Positions 1 through 6,155 of a stretch of DNA of 9,059 nucleotides are shown here, piece by piece; position 1 is the stretch's first letter, and each line of letters opens with the position of its first letter. The notes below the pieces were generated by a model that saw only the letters and a program-made list of their open reading frames with translations, made no database searches and was not told the origin of the DNA. Position numbers and translations under genes: made by a program. This DNA is from Mycobacterium sp. Lineage in GTDB: Bacteria; Actinomycetota; Actinomycetes; Mycobacteriales; Mycobacteriaceae. The DNA lies in the NCBI GenBank assembly GCA_025965815.1, contig JAOPWF010000701.1:1-9059 (forward strand), written 5' to 3'.

Positions 1-157
1 TTGGTCTGCTGGTAGTGGTCGAGCATCATTTTGTGGTTCTCCCGGCCGATGCCGGACTGTTTGTAGCCGCCGAACGCCGCGTGGGCGGGGTAGGCGTGAT
101 AGCAGTTGGTCCACACCCGGCCGGCCTTGATGTCGCGGGTTGTGCGTAAACGGTCAT
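1..157 (-). pseudogene. Aldehyde dehydrogenase remnant with large internal deletion (runs off left edge)
   Basis: On the minus strand a good ribosome binding site (GGAGG, 163-167) precedes ATG at 157, and the first codons read MTVYAQP, resembling the start of Rv0458-type NAD-dependent aldehyde dehydrogenases. Immediately after, around 134-138, the sequence jumps to the last part of the same enzyme: [35 protein letters not shown], then [13 protein letters not shown] up to the window edge. This family is about 500 residues long, so roughly 430-450 residues, including the NAD-binding region and the catalytic Cys and Glu, are absent. The two pieces are in different frames: translation from the ATG gives a 43-codon nonsense peptide ending at TGA 28-26. 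The intact enzyme would oxidise acetaldehyde-like aldehydes to acids. It follows the flavin monooxygenase on the same strand, so it was probably the second gene of that operon. An assembly collapse is the alternative to a true deletion. Confidence 0.8.
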
Positions 158-162
158 GGGTT

Positions 163-167
163 CCTCC
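163..167 (-). promoter_or_regulatory. Ribosome binding site of the aldehyde dehydrogenase remnant
   Basis: On the minus strand GGAGG stands 5 nt before the ATG at 157-155. It shows that the short MTVYAQP stub is the real start of a once-functional gene rather than a chance ATG, and so supports the deletion reading. Confidence 0.7.
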
Positions 168-235
168 ATGTGTGGGTTGGTCGTCGCTCGTCGGGGCGAG
201 CCGTGCGGTTGGCAGTGGTTGTTAATGACCGGTGA

Positions 236-2068
236 TCAACTCAGGTGGTGGACGTCCTGCAGCCCGTACACCGGCGTGGGGATGCCTTCGTAGCGGGCTT
301 TGAGCTGAATCGCGAGGTACAGCGAATAGTGCCGTGACTGGTGCAGGTTGCCGCCGTGGAACCACAGGTTCTCCTGCTGGGTCGGCTTCCACATGTTGCG
401 CTGCTCGCCCTCCCACGGCCCGGGATCCTTGGTGGTGTTCGACCCCAAACCCCAGACCTTCCCGACTTTGTCGGCGACGTCCTGACCGATGAGGTCGGCT
501 GCCCAGCCGTTCATCGATCCGAAGCCGGTGGCGTAGACGACGAGGTCGGCGGGCAGTTCGGTGCCGTCGGTCAGGATCACCGAGTCTTCGGTCAGCCTAT
601 CGACCTGGCCCTGCTGCAGATGGATGCTGCCGTCGGCGACCAGGTCGGCCGCACCGACATCGATGTAGTAGCCAGAGCCGCGCCGCAGGTACTTCATGAA
701 CAGCCCGGACCCGTCGTCGCCCCAGTCGTGCCGGAAGCCGGCCTTCTCGAGGCGGTCATAGAAGTCCTTGTCCCGCTCGCGGATCGCATCGTAGATCGGG
801 ATCTGGAACTCGTGCATGATGCGGTACGGCAGCGACGCGAACGTCAGGTCGGCCTTCTCGGTTGTCACGCCGGCGGCCACCGCCCGCTCGGAGTATAGGT
901 CGCCGAGGCCCAGGTCCATCAGCGACCCAGATTTGACGATATGCGTCGACGACCGCTGCACCATCGTGACGTCTACGCCGTTCTCGTAGAGCGCCTTGCA
1001 GATGTCGTGAGCGGAGTTGTTGGAGCCGATCACGACGGCCCGCTTGCCGACGTAGCGGTCCGGGCCGGGATGCCGGCTCGAGTGGTGTTGATCGCCGCGA
1101 AACACCTCCTGGCCCGGAAATGCCGGCACATTCGGCTTGCCGGACATTCCGGTCGCCAGCACCAGGTGGGCGGGATGCAGCGTCACGCGCTCGCCTTCGC
1201 GGTCGACCTCGACGGTCCACCGCTTCGTCGCGTCATCGAAGGATGCCGATAGGCAGGTGGTGGAGCTCCAGTACGGGACCTCCATCACCTTGGTGTAGAA
1301 CTCCAACCAATCACCGATCTTGTCCTTCGGCGCGAACACCGGCCAGTTCTCCGGGAACGGCAGATAGGGGAGATGGTCGTACCAGACCGGGTCGTGCAGG
1401 CACAGCGACTTGTAGCGACTTCGCCACTGGTCGCCCGGTCGCGCGTAGCGGTCCACTACGATCGCCGGAACCCCGAGCTGCCGAAGGCGCGCACCGAGTG
1501 CGATCCCGCCCTGGCCTCCGCCGACGACGAGCGTGTACGGCTGTGCGGTGTAGCCCAGCGACGCTTGCTCGTCCCGCAGCTTTTCCGACCACGAGCGGGT
1601 GTCGGGATCGGATCCATGGACCGCGCCCAGCACCCGGGTCGAGCCTTTCGGTTCTTCGAGCCCTTTGAGCTCCTGCAGCGTGGTCAACAGCGTCCAGGCC
1701 AGGTCGCCCTTGAGCCGCAAATGGCCGATGCCTCGTCCGGCCGCCGTCTCGAATTCAATGAAGGCCGTTGTGACGTCGCCGTCTTGGGAAGGGGCTTCCC
1801 GCGTCCGGAAGCCGGACGGGTCGGTGTCGGCAAGCCGGGCGCCGAGCATGTCGGCGATGCCGTCGCGACCTTCGACGGTCTTGATGTTCCAGGTGAAGGC
1901 GACGAGGTCGCGCCAGAAGCTGTCAGTCATGAACTTGTTCGCCGCGCGGTCGACATCCCGAGCCGCCAGGGCCGCCTCGAAATCGGCCAGCCACGCATCG
2001 ATACGTGCCTGCGGCGTGGGCTCACCGACTGGAATCGTGCGTTCGATGGTTTGAGTCATGTGAGCCAC
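236..2068 (-). CDS. NAD(P)/FAD-dependent flavin monooxygenase with N-terminal NTF2/SnoaL-like domain
   Basis: A 610-residue flavoprotein that probably inserts one oxygen atom into an organic substrate using FAD, NAD(P)H and O2 in the cytosol. Residues about 22-135 look like an NTF2/SnoaL-type fold (FWRDLVAFTWNIKTVEGRDG). The FAD-binding Rossmann motif is VVGGGQGG (181-188), the second nucleotide site is VVIGSNNSAHD (345-354), and the late ATGF motif (VVYATGF) is present. The flavin-monooxygenase fingerprint is F323-x-G325-x3-H329-x3-H333-P334. The terminal H-P is neither the F/Y of classical FMOs nor the W-P/D of type I Baeyer-Villiger enzymes, so substrate chemistry is uncertain. The frame begins with GTG at 2068, but ATG at 2059 (fourth codon) is equally possible because neither has a clear Shine-Dalgarno. 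It is divergent from the butanediol dehydrogenase and precedes the aldehyde dehydrogenase remnant. I infer a role in ketone or hydroxyketone oxidation linked to those genes. Confidence 0.88.
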   Translation of the reverse strand: MAHMTQTIERTIPVGEPTPQARIDAWLADFEAALAARDVDRAANKFMTDSFWRDLVAFTWNIKTVEGRDGIADMLGARLADTDPSGFRTREAPSQDGDVTTAFIEFETAAGRGIGHLRLKGDLAWTLLTTLQELKGLEEPKGSTRVLGAVHGSDPDTRSWSEKLRDEQASLGYTAQPYTLVVGGGQGGIALGARLRQLGVPAIVVDRYARPGDQWRSRYKSLCLHDPVWYDHLPYLPFPENWPVFAPKDKIGDWLEFYTKVMEVPYWSSTTCLSASFDDATKRWTVEVDREGERVTLHPAHLVLATGMSGKPNVPAFPGQEVFRGDQHHSSRHPGPDRYVGKRAVVIGSNNSAHDICKALYENGVDVTMVQRSSTHIVKSGSLMDLGLGDLYSERAVAAGVTTEKADLTFASLPYRIMHEFQIPIYDAIRERDKDFYDRLEKAGFRHDWGDDGSGLFMKYLRRGSGYYIDVGAADLVADGSIHLQQGQVDRLTEDSVILTDGTELPADLVVYATGFGSMNGWAADLIGQDVADKVGKVWGLGSNTTKDPGPWEGEQRNMWKPTQQENLWFHGGNLHQSRHYSLYLAIQLKARYEGIPTPVYGLQDVHHLS

Positions 2069-2093
2069 AGCACACCATCACGGTGCGGCACGC

Positions 2094-2119
2094 AAGAGTT
2101 GCAACCCATTGCAACTCTT
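2094..2119. promoter_or_regulatory. Perfect inverted repeat, probable operator of the divergent promoter
   Basis: The arms AAGAGTTGCAA (2094-2104) and TTGCAACTCTT (2109-2119) are exact reverse complements around a 4-nt centre CCCA. The element lies in the 85-bp gap between the divergent flavin monooxygenase (start 2068) and butanediol dehydrogenase (start 2154), 25 and 34 nt from the two start codons. It has no T-run and is not between convergent genes, so a dimeric regulator site is more likely than a terminator. The nearest candidate binder is the GAF regulator encoded at 4055-5347; that pairing is inferred. Confidence 0.75.
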
Positions 2120-2132
2120 TCGGCATGTGGGT

Positions 2133-2155
2133 CAGGTCACATAGACAGGTCACAT
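2133..2155 (+). repeat. 10-bp direct repeat overlapping the butanediol dehydrogenase start
   Basis: CAGGTCACAT occurs at 2133-2142 and again at 2146-2155, a 13-bp period. The second copy covers the weak AGG ribosome-binding candidate (2147-2149) and the first two bases of the ATG at 2154. It may be a regulator or translation-control site, or a small duplication; nothing else supports a function. Confidence 0.5.
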
Positions 2156-3200
2156 GAAAGCAGTCATTTATTACGGACCCAACAAGGTCGAAGTCGCCGA
2201 CGTACCCGAACCCGAGCCGGTCGCCGGCACCGTCAAGGTCAGGGTGGGATACAACGGAATCTGCGGCACTGACCTGCACGAGTACTACGCCGGACCCATC
2301 TTCGTGCCGACGCAGCCACACCCGCTGACCGGCCAGCAGCTGCCGCTGACCATGGGCCACGAATTTTCCGGCGTCATCACCGATATCGGCGCCGGGGTCA
2401 GCGGCTACGCGGTCGGCGACCGGGTAGCGATTGAGCCGATCTACCGGTGCGGACATTGCCGGCCGTGCCAGGCCGGCACTTACAACATCTGCCAGCAGAT
2501 CGGGTTCCACGGCCTGATGTCCGACGGAGGCATGGCCGAGTACACCGTCGTCCCCACCGACATGCTGCACCGGCTGCCCGACAACGTGTCGCTGCAACTG
2601 GGGGCGCTCGTCGAACCGATGTCGGTCGCATATCACGCGGCGACCCTCGGCAAGGTCGCGGCGGGCGATACCGCGGTCGTCTTCGGTGCGGGCCCGATCG
2701 GCATCGGGTTGTGGTTCGCGCTGTGCGGAAAGGGCCTCGAGAGCGTGTTCGTCGTCGAGCCGTCCCCGACGAGGCGCGCCGCCATCGAGGCCCTCGGCGC
2801 GAAGACACTGGACCCGACGGCCGTCGACGTGCCCGAGTTCATCGCTGAGGTCACCGGCGGACGCGGCGCGGAGGCGGCATTCGACGCAGCGGGCGTGGCA
2901 CCGGCGGTCCAGAGCGCGCTGGGCTGCGTCGGCGCCAGGCGGCCGATGGTCAGCGTGGCCATCTACGAACAGCCATTGGTCACCCCGCTGCTGAACCTGG
3001 TGATGAACGAGTCGCGCATTCAGGGCTCGCTCTGCTACACCTCAGCCGACTTCGAGGCCGTGATCGCGCTGATGGCGCGCGGCGTCTACGACACCACCGG
3101 GTGGGTGACGCACATTGCGATCGACGATGTCGTCGATGAAGGCTTCGGGGCCCTGCACGCCGGCACCAAGATGAAGGTGCTCGTCGACCCGACGATCTGA
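2154..3200 (+). CDS. Zinc-dependent (R,R)-2,3-butanediol dehydrogenase (MDR family)
   Basis: A 348-residue medium-chain dehydrogenase that would interconvert 2,3-butanediol and acetoin with NAD(H) in the cytosol. Catalytic zinc ligands are visible as C37 (GICGTD), H69-E70 (GHEFSG) and E154 (LVEP). The structural zinc lobe has C99, C102, C105 and C113. The Rossmann motif is GAGPIG (178-183), with an acidic E202 after the second strand, consistent with NAD preference. The segments GPIFVP, HPLTGQQLP and GFHGLMSDGGMAEY are characteristic of the BdhA/YdjL butanediol dehydrogenase branch rather than of simple alcohol or sorbitol dehydrogenases, although a related vicinal diol could be the true substrate. 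Length is normal for the family. The start at ATG 2154 has only a weak AGG upstream and overlaps a direct repeat. It is the first gene of a rightward operon, 14 bp before the acetoin reductase. Confidence 0.9.
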   Translation: MKAVIYYGPNKVEVADVPEPEPVAGTVKVRVGYNGICGTDLHEYYAGPIFVPTQPHPLTGQQLPLTMGHEFSGVITDIGAGVSGYAVGDRVAIEPIYRCGHCRPCQAGTYNICQQIGFHGLMSDGGMAEYTVVPTDMLHRLPDNVSLQLGALVEPMSVAYHAATLGKVAAGDTAVVFGAGPIGIGLWFALCGKGLESVFVVEPSPTRRAAIEALGAKTLDPTAVDVPEFIAEVTGGRGAEAAFDAAGVAPAVQSALGCVGARRPMVSVAIYEQPLVTPLLNLVMNESRIQGSLCYTSADFEAVIALMARGVYDTTGWVTHIAIDDVVDEGFGALHAGTKMKVLVDPTI

Positions 3201-3214
3201 AACGGAGTTAGGCA

Positions 3215-4009
3215 ATGTCAAACCCGAAACCGCCGCTGCTGGGCAGGGTGGCTCTGATCACCGGGGCCGGCCGCGGCATCGGGCGCGGAATCGCGCTGCG
3301 GCTGGCCCGCGACGGCGCCGACGTAGCCCTGGTCGACCTGTCGCCCGACGGCATCGGCGCGGTTGCCGATGAGATCGCCGGGACCGGCTCGAAGGCAACG
3401 ACGTTCGTCGCCGATGTCAGCGACCGGCAGCAGGTTTTCGCCGCCGTGGACCACGCTGCGACCGCTCTGGGCGGCTTCGATGTGATCGTCAACAACGCCG
3501 GCATCGCACAGGTTGGGCCCATCGCCGATGCGACACCGGACGACATCACGAAGATCTGGTCGATCAACGTCAATGGTGTGCTCTGGGGTATCCAGGCCGC
3601 CGCCGCCAAGTTCAGGGAGCTCGGGCACCGGGGCAAGATCATCAACGCGTCCTCGATCGCCGGCCATGACGGGTTCGCGATGCTCGGTGTCTACAGCGCG
3701 ACGAAGTTCGCGGTGCGGGGGCTCACCCAGGCCGCCGCCAAGGAGCTCGCGACCGAGGGGATCACAGTGAACGCCTACTGTCCCGGCATCGTCGGCACCG
3801 ACATGTGGACCGAGATCGACAAGCGCTTCGCTGAGCTCACTGGCGCGGCCGAAGGGGAAACCTTTGAGAAGTTCGCTGGCGGCATTGCCCTGGGACGACC
3901 CGAGACACCCGACGATGTGGCAGGCTTCGTCGCGTACCTCGCCGGCCCAGATTCCGACTACATGACTGGTCAAGCGGGTGTTATCGACGGCGGGCTCGTC
4001 TACCGGTGA
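3215..4009 (+). CDS. Acetoin(diacetyl) reductase / meso-2,3-butanediol dehydrogenase (SDR, BudC-like)
   Basis: A 264-residue classical short-chain dehydrogenase expected to interconvert diacetyl, acetoin and butanediol with NAD(H). It shows the cofactor motif TGAGRGIG (16-23), D41 after strand two (NAD rather than NADP), DV at 67-68, NNAG (93-96), and the catalytic set N118, S147, Y160 and K164 (YSATK). The run from [14 protein letters not shown] through [14 protein letters not shown] to [15 protein letters not shown] closely follows the BudC/ButA acetoin-reductase family, which makes this call much firmer than a generic SDR. Start ATG 3215 has GGAG at 3204-3207, 7 nt upstream. It lies 14 bp downstream of the (R,R)-butanediol dehydrogenase and is probably co-transcribed with it. 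The two enzymes usually differ in stereospecificity, so together they could handle several butanediol isomers. Confidence 0.9.
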   Translation: MSNPKPPLLGRVALITGAGRGIGRGIALRLARDGADVALVDLSPDGIGAVADEIAGTGSKATTFVADVSDRQQVFAAVDHAATALGGFDVIVNNAGIAQVGPIADATPDDITKIWSINVNGVLWGIQAAAAKFRELGHRGKIINASSIAGHDGFAMLGVYSATKFAVRGLTQAAAKELATEGITVNAYCPGIVGTDMWTEIDKRFAELTGAAEGETFEKFAGGIALGRPETPDDVAGFVAYLAGPDSDYMTGQAGVIDGGLVYR

Positions 4010-4016
4010 GCGGCAC

Positions 4017-4049
4017 TTGTTGCCACCTCAGTGTGACGGGGGGCACAAT
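4017..4049 (+). promoter_or_regulatory. Weak possible promoter before the GAF regulator
   Basis: TTGCCA (4020-4025) and CACAAT (4044-4049) are separated by 18 bp and could serve as -35 and -10 boxes. Transcription would then begin at about 4055-4058, on the GTG/ATG start codons, giving a leaderless message, which is common in mycobacteria and would explain the missing ribosome site. The match is weak, and read-through from the upstream operon is as likely. Confidence 0.22.
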
Positions 4050-4054
4050 CGCCT

Positions 4055-5347
4055 GTGATGCCCGGTCCAACCGGTCCTGAGCCGGCGGTGGCGGTCGGTG
4101 ACGATCCGCGACGGTACGCGCGGCTGTTGTCCGCGGTCTACGACGCGACGATGGCCGGTAACCGTGCGCCCGCTCGGCCCCGCGCGGTGATCGCCGACTC
4201 CTGGCAACGCCTGATCGCCAAAGGCATTGACCCCGAACGGCATTTGCCTCCGGTAGTGGAGAATGCAGGACTTGACATGCTGCGCCGGTCCTCCGGACTA
4301 CTGGCAGTCCTCGATGACGTCACCCACGGCCTGGAATCGGTCATTGCCGAGGGCGACAACATTCTGGTCGTTGCCGATGCCCGGGGTCGGGTGCTGTGGC
4401 GCTCCGGGTCGCCCGGCGTGCTCGGTCGAGCAGACCGACTCGGCTTCATCGAGGGTGCACAGTGGAGCGAGAACGCGGTGGGCACTAACGCGATCGGTAC
4501 GGCGCTGGTATCGCACCGCGCGGTGCAGATCTTTTCGGCGGAGCACTATCTGCGCAGCCACCACCCGTGGACCTGCGCGGGAGCCCCGATCAGAGATCCG
4601 CGCACCGGGCAGGTCATCGGCGCGGTCGACGTATCAGGCCCGGCTGCGACAGTCCACCCGACCACGGTGGCGTTGGTTGATCTCGTTGCGCGCCTTGCGG
4701 AGTCACGACTGCGTCAGGCGCACGACCGCACCCTGAACCGCCTGCGAACGGTCGCGGCGCCGATCCTCGCCCGTATCGGACGTCCGGCCCTGGCGGTCGA
4801 CCAAGACGGCTGGGTTGCGGCCGTGGACTCGCTGCCGCTGCACAACCGGATCCTGCTACCGGACGGTGTGGCTCCCGGAACAGCGTGGATTCCGACGCTG
4901 GGCATGTGTGAGGTCGAGTCGTTGCCGGGCGGCTGGCTGGTGCGGGTAGCGGAGGACGCCGAACCGGGCCCAACGATTTCGCTGGTGACACTGGATCTAC
5001 GCACGCCGGGCTCGCCCACGATGGAGATGGCGGGGCAGTTCGGAAGTTGGCGACGCGACATTTCACTTCGACACGCCGAGATCCTGCACATACTGGCCAC
5101 TATTCGGCGTGGCCGCTCGGCACCGGAGTTGGCCGGCGATCTGTATGGCGATCGCTCACGAGTAGCCACTGTCCGCGCCGAGATGTCACGCATGCGCAAG
5201 CAATTGCTCGGGCTGGTTCTGGGGCAGCCCTATCGCTTTGCTGAAGGGGCCGTCGTTGACGTTCGGTACCCCGACGACATGCGCACTCTGCTAGCGGCGT
5301 CGACTGCGCCGGCAATTCGCGCGGCTCGAGAGGGCCTGCCCGCCTAG
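4055..5347 (+). CDS. AcoR-like GAF-domain transcriptional regulator lacking an AAA+ domain
   Basis: A 430-residue probable regulator of the butanediol/acetoin locus. Residues 41-60 hold the conserved N-terminal AcoR-type segment (SWQRLIAKGIDP). Residues about 80-215 form a GAF sensor domain with the hallmark WSENAVGTNAIGTAL (137-151). Residues about 228-300 look PAS-like (PALAVDQDGWVAAVDSLPLHN). Residues about 335-405 form a winged-helix-like DNA-binding end (RHAEILHILA, ELAGDLYGD, TVRAEMSRMRKQL). Unlike Acinetobacter/Pseudomonas AcoR, it has no central sigma-54-activating ATPase (no GAFTGA or Walker motifs) and no Fis-type helix-turn-helix, so it must act with ordinary holoenzyme. The reading frame opens with GTG 4055 followed directly by ATG 4058; a G-run at 4038-4043 is too far for a good ribosome site. 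It follows the SDR by 45 bp, probably in the same operon. The likely ligand is acetoin, butanediol or an aldehyde (inferred). Confidence 0.83.
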   Translation: MMPGPTGPEPAVAVGDDPRRYARLLSAVYDATMAGNRAPARPRAVIADSWQRLIAKGIDPERHLPPVVENAGLDMLRRSSGLLAVLDDVTHGLESVIAEGDNILVVADARGRVLWRSGSPGVLGRADRLGFIEGAQWSENAVGTNAIGTALVSHRAVQIFSAEHYLRSHHPWTCAGAPIRDPRTGQVIGAVDVSGPAATVHPTTVALVDLVARLAESRLRQAHDRTLNRLRTVAAPILARIGRPALAVDQDGWVAAVDSLPLHNRILLPDGVAPGTAWIPTLGMCEVESLPGGWLVRVAEDAEPGPTISLVTLDLRTPGSPTMEMAGQFGSWRRDISLRHAEILHILATIRRGRSAPELAGDLYGDRSRVATVRAEMSRMRKQLLGLVLGQPYRFAEGAVVDVRYPDDMRTLLAASTAPAIRAAREGLPA

Positions 5348-5434
5348 CAACGCGCTCAGTCTCGGTTTCGTGGCGGATCTTCAGAGCATCTGCAATCGGT
5401 CAACGGCTTGTTGGGGTGTCCTGTGACTAGCTCG
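5348..5434. other. Short convergent gap without recognisable terminator
   Basis: The 87 bp between the GAF regulator stop (TAG 5345-5347) and the TetR stop (TAA, 5437-5435 on the minus strand) hold no strong inverted repeat or T-tract. Termination may be factor-dependent or transcripts may overlap. Confidence 0.5.
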
Positions 5435-6085
5435 TTAGCGGTTGAGTAGGGCGGTGAGGAGTTGACTGAGCCAGGTTCGGGCTGCTTGGAGGTCGCCGTC
5501 GAGTAGCAGTTGGACGGTGACCGCGTCGTAGGCGGCGATGACCGCGCGGGCGGCGTTAGGGATGTCGGCGATCGCGGCCGGGAGGGTCAGTCGATCGCGT
5601 GCGCCGTCGAGTCGCTTCTCGATCTCAGTGCGCAGTTGTTGGCGGTGGGCGGCGAGGCGGTCGGCGACAGCGGGGTTTCGGGCGGCGTGCAGCAGGAAGT
5701 CGGTCTTGATCAGCAGCCAGTCGCGATCGAGAAGCAAAGTGCCGGTGACGCGTTCGATGACCGCCTCGACGCCGGGGTTGATGTCGTCGGCGGCGAGTGC
5801 CTCGGTGACTTGGCCGGCCATGAGCCGGGCGCTCTCGTCGTACAGGGCGAAGAACAACTCCTCGAGGCTATCGAAGTTGGAGTAGAACGCGCCGCGGGTG
5901 TAGCCGGCGGCCGCGCACACGTCGTCGATACGGACCTGACCGAAGCCTTTGTCGGCGAACACCCGGAATGCAGCGTCGATCAAGCTGGCGCGGGTTTCCG
6001 CGCGCCGTTTCGTGACCCGGGCGGAAGCGCCGCCGGGTGGTCGTCGTGGCTGGGTCGCAGACGTCGGCCCTGTTATACGCATCAC
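5435..6085 (-). CDS. TetR/AcrR family transcriptional repressor
   Basis: A 216-residue one-component regulator. Residues about 26-80 carry the TetR helix-turn-helix: RAETRASLIDAAFRVFADKG, then VRIDDVCAAAGYTRGAFYSN, then FDSLEELFFALYDE. The remaining residues are helical and form the usual variable ligand-binding and dimerisation domain, in which I cannot read a ligand. The first 25 residues (rich in Pro, Arg, Ser) are an unstructured extension. The frame starts with GTG 6085 followed by ATG 6082; no good ribosome site is visible for either. It is divergent from the response regulator, and the palindromic repeats at 6099-6129 are its likely operators, so it probably represses itself and the gene at 6156. 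It converges on the GAF regulator with an 87-bp gap and is probably unrelated to the butanediol genes. Confidence 0.9.
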   Translation of the reverse strand: MMRITGPTSATQPRRPPGGASARVTKRRAETRASLIDAAFRVFADKGFGQVRIDDVCAAAGYTRGAFYSNFDSLEELFFALYDESARLMAGQVTEALAADDINPGVEAVIERVTGTLLLDRDWLLIKTDFLLHAARNPAVADRLAAHRQQLRTEIEKRLDGARDRLTLPAAIADIPNAARAVIAAYDAVTVQLLLDGDLQAARTWLSQLLTALLNR

Positions 6086-6098
6086 ACTCCATACTTTT

Positions 6099-6129
6099 GT
6101 GTATCCGATACATTAGTGTATCCGATAAT
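6099..6129. promoter_or_regulatory. Tandem TetR operator in the divergent promoter
   Basis: GTGTATCCGATA is present at 6099-6110 and again at 6116-6127, a 17-bp period. The first copy lies in a perfect palindrome, TGTATC-C-GATACA (6100-6112). The second copy continues as TGTATC-C-GATAAT (6117-6129), with its last two arm bases not matching. The element sits 14 nt upstream of the TetR GTG start and 26 nt before the response-regulator ATG. A duplicated, short-spaced palindrome next to a tetR gene is the usual arrangement for two repressor dimers. Any -10/-35 boxes would lie within it; GATAAT (6124-6129) is a possible rightward -10. Confidence 0.75.
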
Positions 6130-6147
6130 CGTTCGGGACCCAAACTT

Positions 6148-6154
6148 GGAGGAG
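6148..6154 (+). promoter_or_regulatory. Shine-Dalgarno GGAGGAG that questions the response-regulator start
   Basis: GGAGGAG ends only 1 nt before the ATG at 6156, too close for normal initiation from the GGAG end. The in-frame GTG at 6162 lies 9 nt after GGAGG (6148-6152) and 7 nt after GGAG (6151-6154), a better distance. The true start may therefore be GTG 6162, two codons downstream. Confidence 0.55.
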
Positions 6155-6155
6155 T

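Noticed and set aside
186..201. Small hairpin GCTCG-TCGGGG-CGAGC between the monooxygenase and the dehydrogenase remnant
   Set aside because: Only a 5-bp stem with a 6-nt loop and no T-tract; common by chance in GC-rich DNA.
2060..2085. Short symmetries TGTG-AGC-CACA and CACC-ATCAC-GGTG near the monooxygenase start
   Set aside because: 4-bp arms only; much weaker than the adjacent perfect 11-bp repeat.
1373..2272. Long plus-strand open frame (299 codons) antisense to the monooxygenase and running into the butanediol dehydrogenase
   Set aside because: It is Arg/Gly/Val-rich with no domain, and lies opposite a strongly supported flavoprotein gene; open antisense frames are expected at this GC content.
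2022..2636. Minus-strand 204-codon frame across the divergent promoter
   Set aside because: It crosses the operator and the zinc-binding region of the butanediol dehydrogenase and has no recognisable motif.
3218..3973. Minus-strand 251-codon frame opposite the SDR gene
   Set aside because: It is an exact antisense shadow of a gene with complete catalytic motifs.
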